From NCBI GenBank assembly GCA_016342595.1, contig JAEINY010000033.1, positions 1 to 37,976 of the forward strand: DNA of 37,976 nt. The letters are read 5' to 3'. Shown one piece after another: positions 8,601 through 16,357 of this stretch (the stretch's first letter is position 1; the number at the start of each line of letters is the position of its first letter). The stretch is from Marinilabiliaceae bacterium (lineage in GTDB: Bacteria; Bacteroidota; Bacteroidia; Bacteroidales; Marinilabiliaceae). The notes below the pieces were generated by a model. That model had not been told where the DNA came from, searched no databases, and saw only the letters and a program-made list of their open reading frames with translations. The translations under genes and the position numbers were made by a program.

Positions 8601-8967
8601 CATTAAGGAAAAAGAAGACTTTAATAATTCCGAGTGTTTTCCCAATTACATAATCAATATTGGAAATACTACGCACATAAAAAGCTTCGGTGGTATCTAA
8701 TTTCTTATCGCGTCCCAGAAAGTCGGCCGATAGGAAAACAGCAATGATGGCTTGTGCCAGATTGAGCAGGAACATATTCATGTAAGGCACACCCGAAGGC
8801 AGCAGTCGTCCCGGCCAGGCTCCATCACCTAATGCTCCAACTCCTAATAAGTTAAAAAAGATGATGAATGAAAGCGCCACACCCGAGAAAATACGAAAGA
8901 ACCAACTTCGCAATAAGATTTTGGACTCATAGCGGGCAACCATCTGTAGGTTAAACAGTGAAATCAT
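5629..8967 (-). CDS. ABC-2-type permease fused to M1-peptidase-like and golvesin-like domains
   Basis: This 1112-aa protein is the membrane partner of the ATPase gene it overlaps by 4 bp. About seven membrane segments lie in residues 20-280 (roughly 24-46, 62-82, 113-135, 145-167, 174-193, 228-244, 259-277), matching ABC-2-type permeases of the gliding/ABC-2 group. Residues about 285-900 resemble the extracytoplasmic M1-aminopeptidase-like region known in Bacteroidota permease fusions (ENLKPIDFRIQTYDIELNH, then NRMDPLLAGKR and EANWYPV), but I find no HExxH zinc motif. Residues about 938-1112 resemble the golvesin C-terminal domain: SGNYDVYAHVPATD, YLFTVSHDDGDEEVSV, SGWIYLGDYYCS, LIIGDAVKWVKK. 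The fold assignments of the last two regions are by eye. The substrate is unknown. Confidence 0.8.
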   Translation of the reverse strand: MISLFNLQMVARYESKILLRSWFFRIFSGVALSFIIFFNLLGVGALGDGAWPGRLLPSGVPYMNMFLLNLAQAIIAVFLSADFLGRDKKLDTTEAFYVRSISNIDYVIGKTLGIIKVFFFLNVAVLLVGVIGSLIGGDSDINVISYLLYPILISLPSLVFVLGLSYFTMSLVRNQAITFVLILGVIALLLFYVQNKWYGLLDFLGFYTSFIRSDFAGFDNVSDLFLLRGGWLFLGLFFILATVWRLPRLSQQKFQRVRIGAIMSLFLIAGVALLGLKLKAEMAQNELRLQVRTLNENLKPIDFRIQTYDIELNHTGNTIDCLVKMKIAPSKEEPLPHLSFALNPGLQVKQITIDEKTITFEREGHLVHVQAGKYLSQDTVYLQMAYQGRIREDTMFPEIIDEVWIRPNRMDPLLAGKRLAYIQPEYVLLTREANWYPVIADELYYAKYPFSKFELKVTTQPGLKVIAQGHSEEPEPGQHLFKPLHKLNALSLTIGHYEMASVMVDSVQFNLYHHPDHDYFKLYFELLNDTVAEVLTEIKGDYERKLGLSYPFEQLSLVETPISFYSYLRNWSLATENIMPEMIFFPEKGGGQWSNDFDRQTERTKERNERQNMVISDKELQVEVLKSFIGNSFIQPQHFRWGRSAEGERQIDNWGRYQLFPNYFAYANNVEEEGYPLLNIAIENYLHKRQSETRGARGLGGLSSNDEVILKLRAKSLNDLITTEDVNVLGNVFASKGSQLFSNLKVNLSGNRFDRFLDSLLLENRYQNQEVHQFIGTINNSTGLDFRKNYSDWLNEQYQPAYLFGTINVWEVKDGNRIRYFMKVPLTNGGEADGIISFTIREGMQENRRGRGRFRSRNEDQANEQNFMLKAGQSYEIGFLLDQEPREVVVNTYLAANIPSNQRLETGTVITDQKRVPFYEGLRDLSRPIKYAESFETIVDNEDTGCEFVNTGESRTLKDWWISRQNEETEADEYGMIRFWNPPVKWKPVAGGQFFGEYLKSAFYKRRGSGNGKVIWTADLKQSGNYDVYAHVPATDFGWRRHRDNNSGEQDYLFTVSHDDGDEEVSVTISKNNSGWIYLGDYYCSQGAAKVQLSDQTNGDLIIGDAVKWVKK

Positions 8968-9860
8968 TGGTATTCGAATTTTTGGTTGGCAATAAATTCC
9001 ATAAAATAAACATAGGCATGCTCCAGATTAGGATCAATAACCGTGGCTTGTCGACCATTAATCTGATCGGCTACAAACTCCACCTCATAGCCTCCGGTAC
9101 CGGGAATGGATGTAATAACCGGATAGGCCTCACTGATGGTTTTCATTTCATCGAACGACACGCTTGTTTTATAGACATGCCCTTGTGCCTGATTGATGAA
9201 ATCCTCCGGTGATCCATGAAAATGCACCTGTCCACTATTCAATAAAGCCATTTGCCGACAGGTTGAGGAGATATCGCCTACAATATGTGTGGATAAAACA
9301 ATTATCACCTCTCGCTGACTTAAGTTGGACAGAATATTACGAAAACGAATACGCTCTTCAGGATCCAAACCAGTGGTAGGCTCATCGACCACAATTATCC
9401 TGGGATCACCGATCAAAGCCTGTGCAATACCCAATCGGCGTTTCATACCACCCGATAGCTTATTGGCAAAGCGGTTACGCACATCAAACAAACCCACCTG
9501 TTCGAGCAAATCATCAACCGCTGCCAGGCGTTCTTTTTTCTTGCGCATGCCTGCCAAAGCAGCTGCATAATCCAAAAATTCCCAGGTCTTAAGTTTAGAA
9601 AAGAAACGAAAATCCTGTGGCAGGTAGCCCAGGTACGAACGCACCTCTTTTCTGTTTTCAGACAATTTTTCACCATTCACCCACACATCTCCGTGAGTTG
9701 GTTTCAGCAATGTCACCAAAATGCGCATCAGGGTTGACTTGCCTGCTCCATTAGGTCCGAGTAATCCAAACATTCCCGGTTCAATGGTCAGGTTGACTTT
9801 ATCAAGTGCTTTAAAATCCTTGCCGTAGATTTGGCTGAGATCTTTGATTTCAATTTTCAA
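8964..9860 (-). CDS. ABC transporter ATP-binding protein
   Basis: This 298-aa cytoplasmic ATPase powers the adjoining permease. Walker A is GPNGAGKST (residues 35-43), the signature is LSGGMKRRLGIAQAL (135-149), Walker B is IIVVDEPTTGLD (155-166), and the switch histidine is in LSTHIVGD (His192). The sequence is close to the drug/polysaccharide exporter CcmA-like group. About 60 residues follow the core, a regulatory tail common in this group. The gene overlaps the permease start by 4 bp, so the two are translationally coupled. A well-formed promoter lies 168 nt upstream (10028-10058), making this the first gene of the export operon. Confidence 0.93.
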   Translation of the reverse strand: MKIEIKDLSQIYGKDFKALDKVNLTIEPGMFGLLGPNGAGKSTLMRILVTLLKPTHGDVWVNGEKLSENRKEVRSYLGYLPQDFRFFSKLKTWEFLDYAAALAGMRKKKERLAAVDDLLEQVGLFDVRNRFANKLSGGMKRRLGIAQALIGDPRIIVVDEPTTGLDPEERIRFRNILSNLSQREVIIVLSTHIVGDISSTCRQMALLNSGQVHFHGSPEDFINQAQGHVYKTSVSFDEMKTISEAYPVITSIPGTGGYEVEFVADQINGRQATVIDPNLEHAYVYFMEFIANQKFEYQ

Positions 9861-10027
9861 GGTTATTCAATTTAGGTATTGGGATATTTATCAATAAAAA
9901 TCTCAATAAATTTAATGGATAATCTGTAATTTCTAACATTTCCATAAGGAATCAACAATCATTTTTATTTAAATTTCAAGATTCCAACAAGTCAATTCCT
10001 CCACTGTTATACTTCGATAGTACACTG

Positions 10028-10058
10028 CAAATATAGAAATGATATTTACCATTCCAAA
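10028..10058 (-). promoter_or_regulatory. Bacteroidota-type promoter for the ABC/tolC operon
   Basis: Read on the minus strand, TTTG (10055-10058) is followed by 19 bases and then TATATTTG (10028-10035), an exact match to the TTTG-N19-TAnnTTTG pattern of the Bacteroidota primary sigma factor. It lies upstream of the ATPase gene that starts at 9860. Confidence 0.65.
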
Positions 10059-10066
10059 TATTTTGA

Positions 10067-10156
10067 TCAGTTTTTAAATCCCAATCCAACCATTAATACG
10101 GTGATCAACAAACTAATTCCCATTATCGATTTACGTTTCATGACATTTACATTAAA
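10067..10156 (-). CDS. Possible small single-pass membrane peptide
   Basis: A 24-codon frame starts at ATG 10141, and an in-frame ATG further upstream extends it to about 30 codons. It encodes a basic start (MKRKS) followed by the hydrophobic run IMGISLLITVLMVGLGF and ends in Lys-Asn. GGGAGAAG lies just upstream of the longer start. It follows the sigma/anti-sigma/CpxP-like genes on the same strand and ends 9 bp before the next promoter. It could be a regulatory membrane peptide or chance; there is no homology evidence. The upstream ATG coordinate may be off by a few bases. Confidence 0.3.
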   Translation of the reverse strand, partial: FNVNVMKRKSIMGISLLITVLMVGLGFKN

Positions 10157-10270
10157 CATACTTCTCCCATTCAGATATTCTCATTGAATCAGCTGTTAAA
10201 TAATCTCTCCTACATTGTAATTAATGATGAATTCGAAATAGATCACTCCAGCTCATAACAGCTGACTTAA

Positions 10271-10777
10271 CTAACGAGGCCCATGACCTCTACGTCGTTT
10301 ATGATGCTTACTTATAAAATCCCTGAAGGCCTGATCCAATTTTCGCTTCTGTTCTTCTGAATAGCATACTTGCCTAACTTCCTTATAATGCTTACAATTT
10401 AAATACTCAATATCCTGCTGATTACGAACGATCTCACCTACCAGATCAGCAACTACAGAAGTGTCTTTGCCATCGGAAAATGTATAAAAAGCCAACTCCT
10501 TTCGCAAGCTATCTACATTACTTTTCAAGGGCTCAAGCAAAACATAATAGTCTCCCCTCAATATGGATATTTGCGCAAACTGTACCGAATCAATACTTGC
10601 CTTTTCATTTAAAAACAGTCGCATCTGATTCGTATATTCTTCCCTGGAGGACGACCTCCTTTCACCACGCTCCCAGTCACATCGATTACTTTTTAACCAC
10701 CAAACACTTAATAGCAAAACATTACCTAACAAAAACAATCCCAGTATAATCCAACAAAATTTACAATTCCGTTTCAT
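10271..10777 (-). CDS. Membrane-anchored periplasmic CpxP/CnrX-like protein
   Basis: This 168-aa protein has one N-terminal membrane helix (WIILGLFLLGNVLLLSVWWL, about residues 9-28) and a helical periplasmic part rich in charged residues. It ends in a basic, His-containing tail (KHHKRRRGHG). The layout, including an LxxxQ-like spacing and a second helix pair with YSEEQKRKLDQAFRDF, fits the heavy-metal resistance/CpxP-Spy/CnrX group. Those proteins sense or buffer metals or misfolded proteins and modulate an ECF sigma system. The gene lies 9 bp downstream of the anti-sigma candidate and is surely co-transcribed with it. Metal binding is inference from family and context. Confidence 0.65.
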   Translation of the reverse strand: MKRNCKFCWIILGLFLLGNVLLLSVWWLKSNRCDWERGERRSSSREEYTNQMRLFLNEKASIDSVQFAQISILRGDYYVLLEPLKSNVDSLRKELAFYTFSDGKDTSVVADLVGEIVRNQQDIEYLNCKHYKEVRQVCYSEEQKRKLDQAFRDFISKHHKRRRGHGPR

Positions 10778-10786
10778 AATGCTCTA

Positions 10787-11137
10787 TTATTTTTGATTCT
10801 CACTCAATCGATTATCCGTATAATACTCATACCAATCAGCTGATTGATTCACACTAAACTCCTCCGACCAGGTTTCAACCATTTCCGCTTGAGATTGATC
10901 GGCCTTCAGACTACTGATCAAGACTATCAAGTTGGTGACAAAGAAAACTACCGCCACTGAAGCCGCTATTTTCAAGGTCATTCGCAGGTATCTTCCCATC
11001 GGACTCTGATTAACATCCTCCACACGATCCATTACACGACTCACAAAATCATTGCCCGGAAGATAACCGGAAGGCACCAAAGGCTCCTCCATTATGCGAT
11101 GAATCAATTTATCAATATTGCGATTTTCCTGTTTCAT
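10787..11137 (-). CDS. Putative membrane anti-sigma factor
   Basis: This 116-aa protein has a soluble N-terminal part (about residues 1-55), one membrane helix (LKIAASVAVVFFVTNLIVLISSL) and a short periplasmic tail. I chose ATG 11137 because AGAGGAG lies just upstream; a longer frame reaching 11206 would overlap the sigma gene and lacks such a site. The position directly behind an ECF sigma gene and the topology fit an anti-sigma factor that holds the sigma factor at the membrane. The His-x3-Cys-x2-Cys zinc motif of ZAS-type anti-sigma factors is absent. Confidence 0.65.
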   Translation of the reverse strand: MKQENRNIDKLIHRIMEEPLVPSGYLPGNDFVSRVMDRVEDVNQSPMGRYLRMTLKIAASVAVVFFVTNLIVLISSLKADQSQAEMVETWSEEFSVNQSADWYEYYTDNRLSENQK

Positions 11138-11189
11138 AATTCTCCTCTTCAATACATTAGACGACCCTGCTTCAAAATTCCTGCACTCG

Positions 11190-11765
11190 TCAGAAAATTT
11201 CTTCAAAACATTTTGCTAACACTTCCTTTAATCGTTTTTTTCCGCGTACCAACAAAGACTCCACTGAAGAAACCGATGTTCCCATCGCTTGCGCTACTTC
11301 TTGTTGGCTCATTTCATCCAGCTTCGATAACGTAATCGCAACTTTTTGACGCTCCGGCAACTGATCAATCCCCCAACGTAAAATATTTCGACGCTCTTCT
11401 GCTTCCATTTGATCGGAAGGTATTGGTGTATGCTCTATGCTCTGTCGTTCAAGCTCCTCCTTTTCAAAATTAGTAATCAACCCTTTTCCACGCTTTTGTC
11501 GGTTCATGGAGCGAATAAAATCAAGCGATTTATTAACCGACAGCCGGTATAACCAAGTAGAAACGGCGGCATCACCCCGATAACTCTCAATTGACTTAAA
11601 AACCTCAATAAAAACCTCCTGAGCCACATCCTCAGCATCCTCAGCCTGATGCACCAACGACAAACATATATATACAACCCGTTTATGATGCTTCTCCACC
11701 AATTGGCGAAAGGCATCTACATTTCCTTTTCGGATTCGTTTTATGATGAGTTGATCGTCTGTCAT
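11190..11765 (-). CDS. ECF-family RNA polymerase sigma factor
   Basis: This 191-aa sigma-70 family protein has regions 2 and 4 only. Region 2 includes EDAEDVAQEVFIEVFKSIESYRGDAAVSTWLYRLSVNKSLDFIR (about residues 41-84), with the polymerase-binding and -10 recognition helices. Region 4 includes LPERQKVAITLSKLDEMSQQEVAQAMGTSVSSVESLLVRGKKRLKEVL (about 133-180), whose helix-turn-helix reads the -35 element. It is the first gene of a sigma/anti-sigma/CpxP-like operon, so it probably responds to envelope or metal stress. A divergent histidine kinase gene begins 205 bp away. Confidence 0.92.
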   Translation of the reverse strand: MTDDQLIIKRIRKGNVDAFRQLVEKHHKRVVYICLSLVHQAEDAEDVAQEVFIEVFKSIESYRGDAAVSTWLYRLSVNKSLDFIRSMNRQKRGKGLITNFEKEELERQSIEHTPIPSDQMEAEERRNILRWGIDQLPERQKVAITLSKLDEMSQQEVAQAMGTSVSSVESLLVRGKKRLKEVLAKCFEEIF

Positions 11766-11970
11766 TTTTCTATTCTAACCTATATGACGTTATTCCATTA
11801 ACAATCCTTCATCAATGGTAGAAAAATATTTTCTTTTTCACTCAGAATATGCCTAACGAGAGAAATATACCTCATATTCTGAAAACAAAGATCTTTTTAC
11901 TATTTTTAACATCGGTGTTATCCATAATATGTGATTACACCGTGTTACCCAGTCCTAATATCTTATTACT

Positions 11971-14238
11971 ATGAATAGCGACCCCATTAGCCCCCTGCTA
12001 AAGAGTGCTTTCTTTTTGGCATTATTATTTTATTCAATAATAGCTAGTGCCGATGATTTCCAGGAAATCGTTGTGCTCAATTCATACCATCCCGGATTTA
12101 AATGGTCGACAGATATTACACATGCCATTGGGGATTACTATAAAAATGAGGAGTCCGTTCGCCTGTTCAATGAATTTATGGACAGCAAACGCTTTCATTC
12201 ACCTGGCTATTTCAAACAATTAGAACAATTTCTTAAAATCAAATATGCCGACTATCCGATTGATGGAGTGATTTGTGCAGATAATTATGCCTTTGATTTT
12301 TTCCTCAACCACGGCTCGAAAATATGGGGAGATATCCCTGCTGTTTTTTGCGGTGTGAATAACATCCAGGAATACAAACAGCTATTAGACTCCACCAAAC
12401 ACGCAGCTGTAGTTGAACAAATTGACGTTTTAGAGACCCTTAAAATCATTCAATCACTACAACCTGACCTTCAGGAGATCATTGTCATTTCAGATGAAAC
12501 ACTTTCTGGTCAAATATTTGCTAAACAATTTAACCATGCCATTCAAAAAACTCTCAGTCAAATCAGAATTCGATTCACCTCCACCTCCGATCCATTAAAA
12601 CTAAAGGCTGAATTACAATCCATATCTCCTGAAAACAAAGCCATTTACCTACTCAGTCTTTACACGAATCGGTCAGGCATCCCCCATGAAATGGTATGTG
12701 AAAGTCATTTTTTGTTCGATGACATTAACATCCCTATCTACAGCAACTGGGATTTTCTTTTGAAAGATCTAATTGTAGGTGGTCGATTGATCAAAGCATA
12801 TGACCAGGGATTTTTGGCCGCTCAATTAATGCATCAGAAACTTAAAAATAAGCCAACTCCCCTTCTTACCACACCTCCACACTATAACATCCTCGACCAA
12901 AAGCAATTACAAAGACACCAATTGAAGTATATGGGGAATCTAGACAACATTGAAATCATCAATCAACCTGAATCGTTTATTCAGCGATTTAAGAAAGAGT
13001 TGATTATTTTACTTATCATACTAATTGTTCTGATTTTTATCATTTTACTGTTAACAACGGATATCATTAAGCGAAAACGCATTGAACTAGCATTAGTAAA
13101 AAGTGAAAAACGACTAGAATTAGCCATGGAGGGTGCCAATGAAGGCCTCTGGGATACCGATATGGATTCATTCTATTACAATGATCAATTTGCTAAATTA
13201 TTAGAATATGAGCACGCTGAAGATCTTGACCTAAGTATTGACAATTGGAAAAAATATGTTGTTAGCGAAGACATCGATCAGATACGAGAGGCATATGAAA
13301 TGCATGCCAGCCATAAACTGCCAACTTTTAAATGCGAAGTGCGTTTGATTCTCAAATCCACTAAAACTGCCTGGTTTTCCATTCATGGCCGAATCACTTC
13401 ACTGGAAAACGGTGTACCTGCCCGATTAACCGGAACGATGATTAACATTTCAACCCAAAAAGAATTTGAAGATCAATTGAAACAGGCAAAAGAAAAAGCT
13501 GAAGAAAGCGATCGCCTGAAGTCTTCTTTTTTGGCCAACATGTCGCATGAAATCCGCACTCCAATGAACGCTATTTTAGGATTCACTGATCTATTGACCG
13601 AGGGTAATTTGAATCCTAAGGAGCAGCAGGACTATTTAAATTTAATTAATAGTAGTGGTGAAAATCTTCTTAGCCTGATTAATGACATCATTGACATCAG
13701 CAAAATTGAATCGGGCGAAATGACTATTAACACTGAAGCATTCGACATTCATGAAATGCTCACTGAATTAAAGGGGATTGGCAATAGCCTGGTGAAAACA
13801 CACAAAAAAAATATCAACATCCGAATCCTAAAGGAGATCAAAGATCAACAGTTTTTTATTCACTCTGATTCGGTGCGACTATACCAGGTTATGCTCAATC
13901 TGCTTTCTAATGCTATTAAATTCACTGAAAACGGTTTTGTAGACATCGACTATACAATTCTTAATCACTACCATATACAATTATCAGTAAAAGACACCGG
14001 TCCCGGTATTTCAAAAAAGGATCAGCAAATTATATTTGACCGATTCCGGCAAATTGATGAATCCACCGTCAAAAAACATGGTGGTACGGGACTAGGATTA
14101 TCGATTACCAAAAGCATTGTTCAGTTATTGGGTGGAACCATCACACTTCATTCTGAACCAGGGAAAGGAGCTGAGTTCATAATCCATTTACCGTGTAAAA
14201 TAGTTATACCTACCGCCGTTCCTCAACAAACATGGTAA
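11971..14238 (+). CDS. Sensor histidine kinase with periplasmic binding-protein sensor and PAS domain
   Basis: This 755-aa membrane kinase has a signal sequence in residues 1-27. Residues 30-325 form an extracytoplasmic domain like the ABC-type substrate-binding (ABC_sub_bind) family: IVVLNSYHPGFKWSTD, DGVICADNYAFDF, DIPAVFCGVNN. A membrane helix lies at 344-363, a PAS domain at about 381-495, a HisKA domain with His526 in MSHEIRTP, and a HATPase domain with the N box (VMLNLLSNAIKF), DTGPG (675-679) and GGTGLGL (704-710). There is no receiver domain and no adjacent response regulator, so its partner is elsewhere. Expected ligands of such sensors are small molecules, but which one cannot be read here. 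Confidence 0.9.
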   Translation: MNSDPISPLLKSAFFLALLFYSIIASADDFQEIVVLNSYHPGFKWSTDITHAIGDYYKNEESVRLFNEFMDSKRFHSPGYFKQLEQFLKIKYADYPIDGVICADNYAFDFFLNHGSKIWGDIPAVFCGVNNIQEYKQLLDSTKHAAVVEQIDVLETLKIIQSLQPDLQEIIVISDETLSGQIFAKQFNHAIQKTLSQIRIRFTSTSDPLKLKAELQSISPENKAIYLLSLYTNRSGIPHEMVCESHFLFDDINIPIYSNWDFLLKDLIVGGRLIKAYDQGFLAAQLMHQKLKNKPTPLLTTPPHYNILDQKQLQRHQLKYMGNLDNIEIINQPESFIQRFKKELIILLIILIVLIFIILLLTTDIIKRKRIELALVKSEKRLELAMEGANEGLWDTDMDSFYYNDQFAKLLEYEHAEDLDLSIDNWKKYVVSEDIDQIREAYEMHASHKLPTFKCEVRLILKSTKTAWFSIHGRITSLENGVPARLTGTMINISTQKEFEDQLKQAKEKAEESDRLKSSFLANMSHEIRTPMNAILGFTDLLTEGNLNPKEQQDYLNLINSSGENLLSLINDIIDISKIESGEMTINTEAFDIHEMLTELKGIGNSLVKTHKKNINIRILKEIKDQQFFIHSDSVRLYQVMLNLLSNAIKFTENGFVDIDYTILNHYHIQLSVKDTGPGISKKDQQIIFDRFRQIDESTVKKHGGTGLGLSITKSIVQLLGGTITLHSEPGKGAEFIIHLPCKIVIPTAVPQQTW

Positions 14239-14289
14239 TAATGCGACTATTTTGAGTGTTTTAACACGACTAATAGAAGAGCTTTTTTA

Positions 14290-14297
14290 TATCTTTG
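14290..14297 (+). promoter_or_regulatory. Promoter -7 element for rsmE
   Basis: TATCTTTG is an exact match to the Bacteroidota TAnnTTTG element, 20 bases before the rsmE ATG. No TTTG is found at the ideal spacing upstream. Confidence 0.45.
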
Positions 14298-14317
14298 CAT
14301 GATAAAAAATTGCATTA

Positions 14318-15013
14318 ATGGAGCTCTTTTACGATCCTCAGTTTTCCGGAAACGGACTATTAAATGAAGCAGAAAGCAAACACTGCATCAATGTTTTAAG
14401 ACACAAATTGGATGACATCATTACTGTTACAAATGGGAAAGGAAGTTTTTTCGAATGTAAAATTATTTCTGCTCATCCCAAACGATGCGAATTAGCACTA
14501 ATAACTCAAGCAACTGAAAATGAACGATCATTCAAATTACATCTGGCAGTAGCACCAACCAAAAGCTCAGATCGATTTGAGTGGTTATTGGAAAAAGCTG
14601 TTGAACTTGGTGTCGATGAAATCACCCCACTCCAATGCAATCATTCTGAACGAAAAAAAGTAAGACCCGAACGCATTGAGAAAGTCGTGGTTGCTGCCAT
14701 GAAACAATCACTTAAAGCACACTTACCTAAAATTAATGCCCTTACACCTTTTAAAAACTTCATTAAAAACACTGGGGAATATAAACCATTTATTGCCCAC
14801 TGTCATTCCAGTAGTAAAAATCCGCTAAAGAATTGTTACCAATCAGGCACAAATGCGTTAGTTTGTATTGGTCCTGAGGGTGATTTTTCGGAACAAGAAG
14901 TATCAGACGCCACTGCTCTGGGCTTTACACCGGTATCGCTTGGCGAAAGCCGCTTACGCACAGAAACAGCAGGACTTATTGCATGCCACACCATTCATCT
15001 ATTCAATGATTAA
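14318..15013 (+). CDS. rsmE: 16S rRNA (uracil-1498-N3)-methyltransferase
   Basis: This 231-aa SPOUT-family enzyme uses S-adenosylmethionine to methylate N3 of U1498 in 16S rRNA in the 30S subunit. Typical segments are the PUA-like N-terminus (MELFYDPQF, EAESKHCINVLRHKLDD), APTKSSDRFEWLLEKAVELGVDEITPL, the C-terminal knot IGPEGDFSEQE (about residues 187-197), and LGESRLRTETAGL, which form the SAM-binding trefoil knot. The length matches the family. The next gene starts 2 bp after its stop, so the two form an operon. Confidence 0.96.
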   Translation: MELFYDPQFSGNGLLNEAESKHCINVLRHKLDDIITVTNGKGSFFECKIISAHPKRCELALITQATENERSFKLHLAVAPTKSSDRFEWLLEKAVELGVDEITPLQCNHSERKKVRPERIEKVVVAAMKQSLKAHLPKINALTPFKNFIKNTGEYKPFIAHCHSSSKNPLKNCYQSGTNALVCIGPEGDFSEQEVSDATALGFTPVSLGESRLRTETAGLIACHTIHLFND

Positions 15014-15015
15014 TA

Positions 15016-16326
15016 ATGATTGGTCTTCTTGCCTTTATTTTCGGAATGTGTCTTGGTGGTATTATCATCCTCATTGAATATAAAAAGTACCAACAATCAG
15101 AAATAGGTTCTAAAAAGCAACCGGTAAAGCCACCGAACTGGAAGATGGCTGCCCAACTGCTGGGAGAAGAATTTCACTACTTCCAACAACTTCCTGCTTC
15201 TCTTAAAAATGATTTCATTTTGCGCACTTTGCAATTCATGCGTCAAATCAAGTGGATTTCCCCTGAAAATAAAACCATTGATAAACGCAAGAAAATACTA
15301 ATATCAGCATCAGCAGTTCAACTCACCTTTGGACTACCACGTGTCCATTTTGGTTTCTTCAAAAAAATAATTGTCTTCGATGACATCTATTACAACAAGC
15401 TGACGAAACATTATCACAAAGGCGAAGTTAACCAACATGGATCCATCCTGCTTTCCTGGAAATATTTTGAACTGGGCTATGCCAATCCAACGGATCGTAT
15501 CAATCTGGGCTTACACGAAATGGCACATGCTTTAGACTTAGCTATTTTCTTATCGCAGGGCAGAAAATATTACCTGCGTCGACTCATGGAACATTTTCAA
15601 AAGACGGCTTTTAGTGAATTCCTAAAATTGAAAAATGCTCAATCGGATGCTTTCAGAGCTTATGGAGGTACCAATATTCGAGAATTCTTTTCGGTGGCGG
15701 TAGAGCATTTTTTTGAAGATCCCCAACACTTCAGCCAGACCTTACCAGAGCTCTACCTGGAAATGTGCCGCTTATTAAATCAAGATCCGATCAACAAAAT
15801 AGCGCGCGGCTACCAACCACCTCAGTCCTTTCTGCATTCGAACACTATTTCAGCTTCTACCTATAAGATGATGCCAGCTCAGATCCAAATAAAGCCCTCC
15901 TGGCGAATTAGTATTCCAATCTTCTTCATTTCTATCATCTATTGGCTGGCCGTTCCGGTCATGTTAAAGGCCACAGCCATACACAATCTCAACCTATTGA
16001 TTAGCATGTTAGTTTATATCATGGCCGGTAGTTTATACGCAAGTGTTAAAGGGCATCGTATTAAAACAATAGATGGATTTTTGATCATCCAACCCAATTG
16101 GTTTTCGAAACGCTATCGGAGCATCAATCTGAAAAATATTTTATACGTTGAGTTCACCAATGAATTATATGCTTATACCTTTACAGCTATATTTTTCGCT
16201 GAGAAGAACATGAAAGAACAACAGCTTTCGCTCTACTGCTCATCTGCTAAAATCAAACAACTGGAGAGAATATTGATGCAAAGCAATGTGATGGTTAAAC
16301 ACAACAACCGCTGGATACAGAAATAA
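15016..16326 (+). CDS. MtfA-like zinc metallopeptidase (M90) with C-terminal membrane domain
   Basis: This 436-aa protein has an N-terminal membrane helix (residues 2-20) and a peptidase M90/MtfA-like core. The zinc site is HEMAHALD (His167, Glu168, His171), with a likely third ligand Glu230 in SVAVEHFFEDP. E. coli MtfA (about 265 aa, cytosolic) is a Mlc-binding peptidase linked to glucose uptake control. This protein adds a membrane anchor, two further helices at about 299-317 and 325-345, and a roughly 90-residue tail (TIDGFLIIQPNWFSKRYRSI) resembling a bacterial PH-like domain. Its substrate is not known. It follows rsmE by 2 bp. Confidence 0.85.
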   Translation: MIGLLAFIFGMCLGGIIILIEYKKYQQSEIGSKKQPVKPPNWKMAAQLLGEEFHYFQQLPASLKNDFILRTLQFMRQIKWISPENKTIDKRKKILISASAVQLTFGLPRVHFGFFKKIIVFDDIYYNKLTKHYHKGEVNQHGSILLSWKYFELGYANPTDRINLGLHEMAHALDLAIFLSQGRKYYLRRLMEHFQKTAFSEFLKLKNAQSDAFRAYGGTNIREFFSVAVEHFFEDPQHFSQTLPELYLEMCRLLNQDPINKIARGYQPPQSFLHSNTISASTYKMMPAQIQIKPSWRISIPIFFISIIYWLAVPVMLKATAIHNLNLLISMLVYIMAGSLYASVKGHRIKTIDGFLIIQPNWFSKRYRSINLKNILYVEFTNELYAYTFTAIFFAEKNMKEQQLSLYCSSAKIKQLERILMQSNVMVKHNNRWIQK

Positions 16327-16357
16327 AAAAGATAAGAAAACCGGATACGATCACCAG

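Larger units (their letters stand above)
9861..10270. other. 410-bp intergenic region holding the export-operon promoter
   Basis: The region is AT-rich. It contains a minus-strand promoter at 10028-10058 and a possible small membrane-peptide gene at 10067-10156. The 168-nt leader between promoter and ATPase gene has no obvious hairpin or known riboswitch core. The part from 10160 to 10270 shows nothing I can name. Confidence 0.6.

Noticed and set aside
11138-11206. N-terminal extension of the anti-sigma candidate overlapping the sigma gene
   Set aside because: AGAGGAG directly precedes ATG 11137, and the extension reads as an unrelated frame of the sigma gene.
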